From positions 1-34,059 of the forward strand of contig VXZK01000055.1 of assembly GCA_009845545.1 (NCBI GenBank): a stretch of DNA of 34,059 bases, written 5' to 3'. The DNA comes from Candidatus Poribacteria bacterium. Its GTDB lineage: Bacteria; Poribacteria; WGA-4E; WGA-3G. A program made the translations under genes and the position numbers. The notes beneath the pieces were generated by a model that was not told the DNA's origin, did not search any database, and saw nothing but the letters and a program-made list of their open reading frames with translations. The number at the start of each line of letters is the position of its first letter. Within the stretch, counting starts at the first letter, position 1. This document shows, piece after piece, positions 8,804 through 16,439 of the stretch.

Positions 8804-8985
8804 GATGTATCATGCGTCTAATACTATTAACAAGTATTGAAAAATAGGATATTCCAAGATGCTGTGAAAGTCTAATTGTAGGTAATTTGTTAAACTTATT
8901 TGGGGTTGATACGTCTTAACTAACAACTGACGAAAATCACTAACAATAGATTTATAAACAAAAGCACACAAAGGCTACCGCTTGC

Positions 8986-9003
8986 GCGGGACGGAACTCC
9001 CGC
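8986..9003 (+). other. GC-rich hairpin in the gspE leader
   Basis: GCGGGA (8986-8991) pairs perfectly with TCCCGC (8998-9003) around a 6-base loop. An outer CGCT (8980-8983) can pair with AGCG (9012-9015). It ends 20 bases before the gspE ATG, where only a weak ribosome binding site is visible, so it could affect translation. I could not match it to a known riboswitch. Confidence 0.45.
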
Positions 9004-9023
9004 CGACATAGAGCGTTGATGCT

Positions 9024-10802
9024 ATGCAAAATACACAAAATACAGCTTCGATTGTTGAGGTGATGCGACAAGCAGCTCTTCTCTCCGATCAAGACTATAC
9101 AGACATCGTCGCAGAAATAAAAGAGACGGGTGCATCTGAAACCGCTGTGCTTTCCAAGCATGGTGTGTCATCTGACATCCTCGACCTTGCTACAAGGAGT
9201 GTCGAATTCCGGACACCTCTCGTCCAATTGGAAGGCGTTGCCCCCGAACCTGACACGCTTGAGAAGGTGTCTCCAGGGTTCGCATACCGCAATAAAGTCG
9301 TTCCTATTGATCTAAATGACGATGAACTGACCGTGGCAATGGCGGATGTATTGGATGTCGTTCTCATAGATGAAATTGAACTCATCACAAATTGTCGGGT
9401 TATTCCTGTACTTGCTGATGAGGCAGACATCGATGAGGCAATTGTTCGTCTCTATGGGCGTACCGCTGAGAGCCTTCTCAGTGCTGGTATCAAGGGACCC
9501 GTCGGTGCTACCGAGACCCTTGAACGTGAGACCATTGAAGACTTCGGTATTGATGAGAAAGACCTCAGCCAAGATCCGACAGTCATCCACGCCGTTGACC
9601 AGATGATTATTGATGCTGTCCGGATGGGGGCGAGTGATATCCATATTGAACCCTATCCAACACAACTCAAAATCCGATTTCGTGTTGACGGTGTGCTTGA
9701 GGATCAACCCCAACCGCCTGCCTATTTACAATCCGCTATTACCTCCCGTATCAAAATCATGGCAGGAATGGATGTTGCTGAACGCAGACGGCCGCAAGAC
9801 GGAAAAATCAGTAGGCGGATCGGTAGCGTCGGAAACCGACAAATAGACCTTCGGGTTTCCACTGTTCCTACTGTCGCAATGCTTCATGGCGAAAGTGTTG
9901 TCCTCCGTATCCTTGACCGGCAGTCTATCGACTTCGGGCTTGCTGAACTCGGATTAACTGAAGATAATCTCCAACTCTTTCAACGCATGATACGCAAACC
10001 CCACGGCATCATTCTTGCCACCGGGCCCACGGGTAGTGGAAAGACAACATCTCTTTACGCATGTCTGAAAGAGATCAACTCACCCGATGTTAAAATCATC
10101 ACCCTTGAAGACCCGGTTGAGTATGAATTAGAGGGTATCAACCAAATCCAGGTGAACCCTGATATTGAATTTACTTTCGCCGTTGGGCTCCGTCATATCT
10201 TACGTCAGGACCCGGATAAGGTCTTAATCGGTGAGATACGCGACTACGAAACCGCAGAGATGGCGGTCCATACGTCACTGACGGGGCACCTTGTTTTTAG
10301 CACGCTCCATACAAACGATGCTCCGGGGGCGATCACGCGACTTATTGATATGGACGTTGAACCCTATCTTGTTGCCTCCACAGTGGAAGGTGTCATAGCC
10401 CAAAGGCTCGCGCGCCGTGTTTGCCGTACGTGTTGTGAGATGTATTCACCCGATAGGCACGAATTGGCCGGACTTATGGGGAACGGTCAGAACGGTAATG
10501 GCAACGGGGTCGTTCTTACCGATGACCTTGAGATTCCCCGGGCAGTCGGATGTAAAGAGTGTCGCGGCAGAGGGTACAAAGGTAGAATTGGTCTTTTTGA
10601 AGTTTTACTGATGACTGATGAACTTCGCTCAATGGCTCTTAAACAAGCATCGACAAATGAAATTCGCCGCCTCGCAGTCCAATTGGGCATGAGAGGTTTA
10701 CGTGAAGATGGGTGGCGCAAAGTCACCGCTGGCTTCACAACTGTTGACGAAGTCATCCGCCTAACGCAAGAAGATGAATTTGATTTCGGGGAAGTTGTCT
10801 AA
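9024..10802 (+). CDS. gspE: Type II secretion ATPase GspE
   Basis: This cytoplasmic hexameric ATPase powers pseudopilus assembly. The 592-residue product has an N-terminal GspE_N/MshEN-like domain (about 55-145) and a C-terminal motor domain. The motor shows Walker A GPTGSGKTT (334-342), the Asp box LEDPVEYE (361-368), Walker B VLIGEIRD (400-407) and the His box GHLVFSTLHTNDA (421-433). Four cysteines in two C-x2-C pairs (467/470 and 510/513) form the zinc-binding insert typical of GspE and PilB. A Gly/Asn-rich stretch at about 486-496 interrupts that insert. It is the first gene of a ten-gene operon. Retraction-ATPase features of PilT are absent. A type IV pilus PilB is the main alternative, but the downstream pseudopilin set favours GspE. 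Confidence 0.93.
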   Translation: MQNTQNTASIVEVMRQAALLSDQDYTDIVAEIKETGASETAVLSKHGVSSDILDLATRSVEFRTPLVQLEGVAPEPDTLEKVSPGFAYRNKVVPIDLNDDELTVAMADVLDVVLIDEIELITNCRVIPVLADEADIDEAIVRLYGRTAESLLSAGIKGPVGATETLERETIEDFGIDEKDLSQDPTVIHAVDQMIIDAVRMGASDIHIEPYPTQLKIRFRVDGVLEDQPQPPAYLQSAITSRIKIMAGMDVAERRRPQDGKISRRIGSVGNRQIDLRVSTVPTVAMLHGESVVLRILDRQSIDFGLAELGLTEDNLQLFQRMIRKPHGIILATGPTGSGKTTSLYACLKEINSPDVKIITLEDPVEYELEGINQIQVNPDIEFTFAVGLRHILRQDPDKVLIGEIRDYETAEMAVHTSLTGHLVFSTLHTNDAPGAITRLIDMDVEPYLVASTVEGVIAQRLARRVCRTCCEMYSPDRHELAGLMGNGQNGNGNGVVLTDDLEIPRAVGCKECRGRGYKGRIGLFEVLLMTDELRSMALKQASTNEIRRLAVQLGMRGLREDGWRKVTAGFTTVDEVIRLTQEDEFDFGEVV

Positions 10803-10856
10803 ACTGTTGACTGTTTTAATAAGTTAATCCTGTAAGGTCGATTGTGGGGGCAAAGG

Positions 10857-12083
10857 ATGCCGTTATTCCGATATGAAGCACTCACGCATGGCGGTGGGAG
10901 CGTCAAAAATACACTCGAGGCTGACTCTAAAGCCGAACTTATCTCCCGGTTACGGCAGATGGGGTATTGGCCAACCGATATTGTTGAAGAGACAGAGCAA
11001 GACGCACCCACAGATGTCCGCAGATGGCTTAAATTCGGGCGCAGTGGCGTTAAAGCCGCGGACGTTGAATTCTTCACGTATCAGTTAGCGACACTCACAA
11101 ACGCACATGTCCCACTACGGCGGGCTTTGGAAGTTACCCTCGGACAAATCCAAAACCCCACGCTGAACCGCATCGTCTCCCAAGTTGCTTATGATGTTGA
11201 ACACGGCGCAACTTTTCACGACGCACTCACGCAACACCCAAAGGTTTTTTCAGACCTCTACGTTAACATGGTGAAAGCCGGTGTGAGCGGCGGTGTACTC
11301 GGTTTAGTCCTCGAACGCCTCGCAGAATTCGCAGAACGCCAGAGACTCCTCAAAAACGATGTTATCTCAGCACTCTTTTATCCTATTATCCTATTGACGC
11401 TCAGTGTTTCTGCTGTCGTCGTACTTATGATTCTCGTCATACCGAAATTCACGGCGATGTTCAACGACCTTGGCGTCGTCCTGCCGCTGCCAACACGAAT
11501 CCTTATTGGTACGACTGATGCTTTCCAGACCTATTGGTGGGTGGCACTTGCTATTTTCATCGCAGGCGCGGTTGGCTTCAGACAATATCTCCGGCTTGAA
11601 ACAGGCAAAGTCTGGTTTGACCGGTTGAAACTCAAATTACCACTCGTCGGACCCATAATCAGCACTTTTGCCGTTGTCCGCTTTACGCGAACGATGGCAA
11701 CTCTTTTGGAAAATGGTGTACGGATGCTGCCCGCCCTCGCGGTCGTCAAGGACACGATCGGAAACAAGGTGTACAGCAATGTCATCGCCGAAGCAGAAAT
11801 AGAGGTTGAGCAGGGCTCTACGCTCTCTCGTGAACTCGGTAAAAGCAAGGATTTCCCTGAATTCGTTACCCACATGGTCGCTGTCGGTGAGGAGTCCGGC
11901 GAACCGGTTCACATGCTCGGTAAACTTTCTGACTACTACGATTTAGAAATAAAAAAGAGCCTCGAACGCTTAACAAGTTCTATCGGGCCTCTTGTCATTC
12001 TAATGATGGGAGTGATCATTGGGTTTATCGCTGTTGCGATGATCCTCCCGATCTTTGAGGCAAACCAATTACTAAGCGGCTAA
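10857..12083 (+). CDS. gspF: Type II secretion inner-membrane platform protein GspF
   Basis: GspF is the polytopic core of the inner-membrane platform and contacts GspE. The 408-residue protein begins with the usual MPLFRYEAL and contains two copies of the T2SSF helical domain (about 70-195 and 272-400). Each ends in a hydrophobic segment, and a third membrane helix lies at about 224-241. The second domain ends in the typical PLVILMMGVIIGFIAVAMIL membrane helix. I chose the ATG at 10857 over an upstream in-frame TTG at 10842 because it gives the canonical N-terminus and has a G-rich ribosome binding site (10846-10850). It is 54 bases after gspE. Confidence 0.93.
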   Translation: MPLFRYEALTHGGGSVKNTLEADSKAELISRLRQMGYWPTDIVEETEQDAPTDVRRWLKFGRSGVKAADVEFFTYQLATLTNAHVPLRRALEVTLGQIQNPTLNRIVSQVAYDVEHGATFHDALTQHPKVFSDLYVNMVKAGVSGGVLGLVLERLAEFAERQRLLKNDVISALFYPIILLTLSVSAVVVLMILVIPKFTAMFNDLGVVLPLPTRILIGTTDAFQTYWWVALAIFIAGAVGFRQYLRLETGKVWFDRLKLKLPLVGPIISTFAVVRFTRTMATLLENGVRMLPALAVVKDTIGNKVYSNVIAEAEIEVEQGSTLSRELGKSKDFPEFVTHMVAVGEESGEPVHMLGKLSDYYDLEIKKSLERLTSSIGPLVILMMGVIIGFIAVAMILPIFEANQLLSG

Positions 12084-12120
12084 TACCCTTATCGGTGTCA
12101 AAATGCCGTTACTATATAAC

Positions 12121-12150
12121 TCGAAAAATATAGGATCGAAAAATATAGGA
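12121..12150 (+). repeat. Tandem 15-bp duplication containing the gspG ribosome binding site
   Basis: TCGAAAAATATAGGA occurs twice, head to tail and without a mismatch (12121-12135 and 12136-12150). The second copy supplies the AGGAG ribosome binding site of gspG; the first supplies a decoy AGGA. Confidence 0.9.
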
Positions 12151-12161
12151 GAAAAATTACA

Positions 12162-12617
12162 ATGTTCACGCAACTCAAATCCGATGAATCCGGATTAACC
12201 CTAATTGAACTGACAATCGTTATCGTTATTTTAGGGATCTTAGCAGCTTTTATCGCACCACGAGTCATGAATTGGCCCCAGAAAGCAAATGTCTCGAAGG
12301 CGCAAACAGAAATTAGCGGTCTTAAAACCGCATTGGAAATGTATGCCGTATCGGTCGGTGATTACCCAACAACTGAACAAGGATTGAGTGCCTTGTGGCG
12401 TGCACCGAGTCCGGCTCCGCCAAATTGGGACGGTCCCTACATTGATAGTCCAACTTTTGAAGATCCGTGGGGTAATCCGTACGTCTATCGCCAACCAGTA
12501 ACGAGACTCGGTTACAACTATGAGCTCTACTCAATGGGGAAAGATGGAAAAGTCGGAGGCACCGAATTAGACGCGGACATTACTAATTGGGTTGAAGAAA
12601 CAACTGCAGCTTATTAA
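12162..12617 (+). CDS. gspG: Major pseudopilin GspG
   Basis: GspG is the main subunit of the pseudopilus. The 151-residue precursor has a class III signal peptide: prepilin peptidase would cut after G11, leaving L12-TLIE with Glu at +5, followed by a hydrophobic helix. The family motif YPTTEQGLSAL, the DPWGNPY stretch and the C-terminal calcium-site loop (GKDGKVGGTELDADI) are all present, which separates GspG from type IV pilins. An AGGAG at 12147-12151 precedes the ATG. As the most abundant component it is expected to need strong translation, and its leader carries a duplicated Shine-Dalgarno segment. Confidence 0.95.
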   Translation: MFTQLKSDESGLTLIELTIVIVILGILAAFIAPRVMNWPQKANVSKAQTEISGLKTALEMYAVSVGDYPTTEQGLSALWRAPSPAPPNWDGPYIDSPTFEDPWGNPYVYRQPVTRLGYNYELYSMGKDGKVGGTELDADITNWVEETTAAY

Positions 12618-12621
12618 AACG

Positions 12622-13323
12622 ATGCGACAAATAATGGATAAGCGGGGGCTTCGGAACTCGCCTACTTCTCAATCTCAAAGCGGTTTCACCATCACAGAGT
12701 TACTGATCGTCTTGACCCTTATCGGTATACTGTCAGCGATCTCTATGCCGACGCTGAGAGGATTTGCAGTAACGCGTCGATTAAAAGCGTCAGCGTATAC
12801 CATCCGCAGCCAACTCACGTTCGCACGAGATATGGCAATTACCGATCGAACACCATATTTAGTGGTTTTCGATCTTGATAACGGGCGGTGCTGGCTTGCC
12901 TCCAGTGAGACGTTTAATCCAAGCACACCACTTGCATCTACACTCACTGCCCAGAATTCTACAGCCGCCATCGCAGCCCAGAACAATACCAACGCAAATT
13001 CGCTGACGACAACAAATGCTGTTCAACAAGAGACGTTAACCCGTACTGGTGGTATCTTGGGGGTGCCTTATCCGATGGAGCGGGATGTTACGTTAGCCGC
13101 AATGGTAACCAACCGCAACGGACGAACGCTCGAAGTTAATTCAGGGGTCGGGTACATCGCTTTCTCACCGAAGGCAACCTCCGAGCAAGCACTTATCTAC
13201 CTCCGAAACACACGGAATCAGGTAATGTCTGTTACTGTTGAAGCCGCGAGCGGACGCGTTACCGTGCAACAACTCGCTGCTGAAGATGTTGAAATGTTAG
13301 GGTTTGAAACACCACAAAACTAA
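12622..13323 (+). CDS. gspH: Minor pseudopilin GspH/FimT-like
   Basis: The precursor is about 233 residues with a prepilin cleavage site after G21 (G|FTITE, Glu at +5) and a 20-residue hydrophobic helix. The following stretch (RLKASAYTIRSQLTFARDMAITDRTPYLVVFD) is typical of GspH/FimT minor pseudopilins, which sit near the pseudopilus tip. A low-complexity segment rich in Ala, Thr, Asn and Gln at about 101-138 interrupts the globular domain and makes the protein longer than usual GspH (about 170). The start is uncertain: the ATG at 12622 is preferred, but a TTG at 12592 overlapping gspG and an ATG at 12634 are possible. None has a clear ribosome binding site, so coupling to gspG translation is likely. 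Confidence 0.85.
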   Translation: MRQIMDKRGLRNSPTSQSQSGFTITELLIVLTLIGILSAISMPTLRGFAVTRRLKASAYTIRSQLTFARDMAITDRTPYLVVFDLDNGRCWLASSETFNPSTPLASTLTAQNSTAAIAAQNNTNANSLTTTNAVQQETLTRTGGILGVPYPMERDVTLAAMVTNRNGRTLEVNSGVGYIAFSPKATSEQALIYLRNTRNQVMSVTVEAASGRVTVQQLAAEDVEMLGFETPQN

Positions 13324-13353
13324 TGTACCTATAGTAAAAGTCTAAAACTGCCA

Positions 13354-13782
13354 ATGAAATACTTGATATCAGCCGAAGAAAACGGTTTTACACTCGTCGA
13401 GATACTCGTAACATTAGCAATTTTGGGGGCTGCGCTCCCCGCGCTTTTGCACGCCTTTGCTTCTGCTGCACGTAACCAAGGACTTTCAGACAACACTACT
13501 ACCGCACTCTATCTCCTCAAATTTCGGATGGCAGAAATTGAGATGACCGGCTATCCAGATGTCGGTGAGGAGACAGGTGAATTCGGTGAAAATACGCGCT
13601 ACCGCTGGAGTTCCATCGTTGAGGATGTAGAATCTGAAGAAGTTGAAAACGTCAGACGGGTTCAAGTAACCGTCACGTGGGAACATAAAAACAGAGAACG
13701 TTCTATGTCTATGAACACCTATATCGCTGACCGACAAAAGACACAAACGCAGCAGGGACAACAGCCGGGTGGCGGTCGATAA
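13354..13782 (+). CDS. gspI: Minor pseudopilin GspI-like
   Basis: The 142-residue precursor carries a prepilin motif after G11 (G|FTLVE, Glu at +5) and a hydrophobic helix. The stretch TALYLLKFRMAEIEMTGYPDVG corresponds to the A-x-x-LA-x-x-[RK]-x-x-E-[IL]-E signature of GspI. GspI, GspJ and GspK form the tip complex of the pseudopilus in characterised systems. The last ten or so residues are Gln/Gly-rich and probably disordered. Gene order and the position between gspH and gspJ support the call. No strong ribosome binding site is visible before the ATG. Confidence 0.88.
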   Translation: MKYLISAEENGFTLVEILVTLAILGAALPALLHAFASAARNQGLSDNTTTALYLLKFRMAEIEMTGYPDVGEETGEFGENTRYRWSSIVEDVESEEVENVRRVQVTVTWEHKNRERSMSMNTYIADRQKTQTQQGQQPGGGR

Positions 13783-13817
13783 CCGCTTCTGTGGCGTTTC
13801 GACAGGGCATCGCGAAC

Positions 13818-14750
13818 ATGAAGATCCAAAAAATATCCACTCATGGAACCAGTGAGAGTGGGTTGACACTTATTGAAATGCTCATGGCAGTTAGTATCCT
13901 TGTGATCATCGGCGGGTCAGCCTATTTCGCTTTCAAGACAGCTGTGGATGCCTACCATCAGACCGAAGCAAGAATATTGGCAGCCCAAAGGTGCCGTTTC
14001 GCTATGGATCGTCTTGTGACAGATCTTGGAAACATACAAGTCTCACTTCAAGAACCCGAACTCGCATTGTACACACAAGATGGACCCAGTCAATCGGGCG
14101 ATAAAGATTTGCTGAGTTTTGTCACACTTCTCAAGACAGATCCCGATCCGTTTTTCGAGCAGCTCTCAAGTTTCCAAGCGCAAAACGCCGCACAAGTTCC
14201 CTTGCCGCTTCTAAGCGATGTCCAACGAGTCGCATATTTTGTCGCTCCGGAACCTCAACCCGGTGAATCCGTTCTCAACTCTGAAAGTTTCCAAGGTGGT
14301 TTTACAGACAGTATAAGTGACGAACAGAGCGGCAGTTATGCACTCTTTCGCGTCGCAACCACAGTGCTTGACCCAGAGGTTGTTATTGGTCCCTTTTTAC
14401 AGACAGGCGCAGTCCCGGAAACAGACGAAAACGGGGAACCGATTTACGTTGACATCGCAACCCTCATTACCGGGCTTGCTAATTTCGATCTACAATATTT
14501 TGACGGTGAGACAGAGGCATGGAACACCTCCTGGGATAATACCGAAAGTCTTCCGAGTGCTGTACAAATCCTGATAACCGTCCAAGGAGAGGCGCGCGGA
14601 ACCGTAAACACAAATAGCACACAGTTTGCGAACCAAAGTCAACAACCTCTAATGCCCCCAAACAGTATGACCCAATCAACGATGGTGTATCTCCCAGCAA
14701 GTGCCACTGCTGGCGGCGGTGCAGAAGGCGCGCCTCAGGGGGGACCATAG
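13818..14750 (+). CDS. gspJ: Minor pseudopilin GspJ-like
   Basis: The precursor is about 310 residues with prepilin cleavage after G15 (G|LTLIE, Glu at +5) and a following hydrophobic helix. The region YHQTEARILAAQRCRFAMDR resembles the helix after the membrane segment in GspJ. It is longer than typical GspJ (about 200), mostly through inserted loops and a Gly/Pro-rich tail. I chose the ATG at 13818 over a GTG at 13791 because it gives a short, basic leader peptide of normal length. The gene ends three bases before gspK starts, consistent with a tip complex produced together. Confidence 0.87.
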   Translation: MKIQKISTHGTSESGLTLIEMLMAVSILVIIGGSAYFAFKTAVDAYHQTEARILAAQRCRFAMDRLVTDLGNIQVSLQEPELALYTQDGPSQSGDKDLLSFVTLLKTDPDPFFEQLSSFQAQNAAQVPLPLLSDVQRVAYFVAPEPQPGESVLNSESFQGGFTDSISDEQSGSYALFRVATTVLDPEVVIGPFLQTGAVPETDENGEPIYVDIATLITGLANFDLQYFDGETEAWNTSWDNTESLPSAVQILITVQGEARGTVNTNSTQFANQSQQPLMPPNSMTQSTMVYLPASATAGGGAEGAPQGGP

Positions 14751-14753
14751 GCG

Positions 14754-16337
14754 ATGCTCTTCAGAAAGCGATTTTCCTATACATTTTACAAAGAACAGCG
14801 CGGCTTATCTCTCGTTTCAACGCTTTGGATACTTACTATTCTCTCTATTTTGGCGGCACAACTGCTCTATTCGATCCATATCGAACAGCGCACCCAACGA
14901 AATTTCTTGGATAGGGCAAAGTTTCACTACGCCGCAAGGGCAGGGTTTGAGTGGACGCTTGCTGTCATGCGAACAGACCAAACCCCTTTTGATTCACTCG
15001 GTGAAAGTTGGGCGGAACCTATTGAAGGACAGGTCGATGATGGCGTGCAGGTCGGTAATTTCTTAAACTATCAAGTAACGATCACCGATGAAGCATCAAA
15101 GGTTAATATCAATACTGCTGATGCTGGACTTATCAGTAATTTGTTGGCACAAGTAGGGGCTTCGCCAGATGACGCACTAACCCAAGAACTTACCAACAAT
15201 ATTGTAGAAGGACAACCGTACCGAACCGTTCGGGACCTCGCACGGGTCGAAGGGATGACATCCGAAATTCTGTACGGTACGCAACAAATGGCGGCGTTTA
15301 CACAAGGCGGTACAAATGCACAAAGCACGCCTACAGGCACGGTTGACGGACTTTCAACCGTGGGTGGTGGGAGTCTTCAAGCAACCGAAACAGGGGCGCA
15401 GCCCGGATTGGTGAATTTAGCGACTATCTATTCACTTGACGCGAGCACCGATCCAAATGGGGAGGCACTTGTTAACATCAATACAGCCGACGCAGAGCAG
15501 CTGACACAAGTTGAAATGCAACCCGGTCAAGGAGGAGGGCAACCTGTTTTTTCACAGGCGGAGGCGGAATCACTGATTCAGCAACGTGAATTTGACAGAT
15601 TTGCTGCACTCATGGATGTAAAAGCCGTCTCCGATGAACTTTTCAACAACATCCGAAATCAAATCACCACTGAAGATTCCGGCGGAGATGGAGACGAGGG
15701 AGAAACGAACAATTCAGAAGAAAACGGACCGCCGCGCCAAGGGGGCGAACAAGGCGGAGATGGACAAGTCAATATTAATACCGCTGATGTCGAAACCTTG
15801 CAATCCTTGCAGGGGATTGACGAGGGGATTGCCCAACGTATCGTTGACCATCGAGACTCACAAGGATTTTTTCAGAACATAGATGCTATTAAAGATGTCA
15901 CAATGTTAACACAGCAGGAATTCATCGGGATCGTTGATAAAATAACCCTTAAAGAAGGAGATACCCGCAGCGGACTCATTAACATAAACACTGCCCCTGC
16001 TGAAATTTTGGCACTGCTACCGGGGATGGATTCGCAAAAAGCACAGGCGATTGTCGAACGCAGGGAACAAGACCCGCCCGATGACTCGCCAGTGCAAAAT
16101 TATACTGATGAAGAGATAACAGGGAATCCGTTTACCAATATCTCAGAACTCTCGGACCTTCAAGAGATAAACTTTGAAACGTTCCGTGAAGTTGTCGATT
16201 GGGTAACTTATCGTTCACACGGATATCGTATTGAGGCAAACGGTGTTGATGCTGCAGGTAAAGTTATCTCGACCTGTATTGGCATCATTGACAGGACGGG
16301 GGACCAAGTTGTCGTCCAATATTGGAGACAGGATTAG
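14754..16337 (+). CDS. gspK: Minor pseudopilin GspK with two extra ComEA-like modules
   Basis: The 527-residue protein has the GspK-type N-terminus: RGLSLVSTLWILTILSILA at about 16-34, without the Glu at +5 that other pseudopilins need. GspK caps the pseudopilus tip. Family members contain an N-terminal [KR]-[VI]-N-[IL]-N segment and a C-terminal INVNTAPAE segment, seen here at 117-123 and 409-417. Between them lie two further VNINTAD modules (240-300 and 339-400), each followed by helix-hairpin-helix-like sequence, such as LQGIDEGIAQRIVDHR. An acidic Gly/Glu/Asn-rich linker (about 306-337) separates them. Typical GspK is about 300-330 residues, so this is an expanded form. HhH modules usually bind DNA, but protein contacts are equally possible outside the cytoplasm. 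Confidence 0.88.
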   Translation: MLFRKRFSYTFYKEQRGLSLVSTLWILTILSILAAQLLYSIHIEQRTQRNFLDRAKFHYAARAGFEWTLAVMRTDQTPFDSLGESWAEPIEGQVDDGVQVGNFLNYQVTITDEASKVNINTADAGLISNLLAQVGASPDDALTQELTNNIVEGQPYRTVRDLARVEGMTSEILYGTQQMAAFTQGGTNAQSTPTGTVDGLSTVGGGSLQATETGAQPGLVNLATIYSLDASTDPNGEALVNINTADAEQLTQVEMQPGQGGGQPVFSQAEAESLIQQREFDRFAALMDVKAVSDELFNNIRNQITTEDSGGDGDEGETNNSEENGPPRQGGEQGGDGQVNINTADVETLQSLQGIDEGIAQRIVDHRDSQGFFQNIDAIKDVTMLTQQEFIGIVDKITLKEGDTRSGLININTAPAEILALLPGMDSQKAQAIVERREQDPPDDSPVQNYTDEEITGNPFTNISELSDLQEINFETFREVVDWVTYRSHGYRIEANGVDAAGKVISTCIGIIDRTGDQVVVQYWRQD

Positions 16338-16348
16338 AGGAGTGGTTT

Positions 16349-16425
16349 TCAGCGATCAGTAAAGAAGGATGTTTGCTCGGATGTTTCCCGAGGCATATCA
16401 AAAATCTCTTGTGACTGATTGCTGA
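16349..16425. repeat. Inverted repeat between gspK and gspL
   Basis: TCAGCGATCAGT (16349-16360) and ACTGATTGCTGA (16414-16425) pair at 11 of 12 positions. A smaller stem CTCGG/CCGAG lies in the 53 bases between them. The element occupies most of the only sizeable gap inside the front part of the operon and ends just before the gspL ribosome binding site. Confidence 0.7.
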
Positions 16426-16439
16426 CGGCTGAGGCAAAA

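Larger units (their letters stand above)
8625..9023. other. Gene-free leader between HEAT gene and gspE
   Basis: This 399-base interval codes for nothing I can support. It holds a perfect GC-rich palindrome at 8681-8705, a Fur-box-like site at 8762-8780, a 7-bp-arm palindrome at 8787-8803, a 6-bp-arm repeat AATACT/AGTATT at 8820-8838, an AT-rich stretch to about 8970 and a GC-rich hairpin at 8986-9003. I found no convincing sigma-70 -35/-10 pair for gspE. Confidence 0.7.

Noticed and set aside
8972..8986. Sigma-54-like promoter GGCTACCGCTTGC in the gspE leader
   Set aside because: GG and GC are separated by nine bases rather than the required ten, and the -24 side lacks TGGCAC.
8970..9023. 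Possible cyclic-di-GMP riboswitch before gspE
   Set aside because: The conserved GEMM segments, including the GAAA-type tetraloop arrangement, are absent; only a short GC-rich hairpin is seen.
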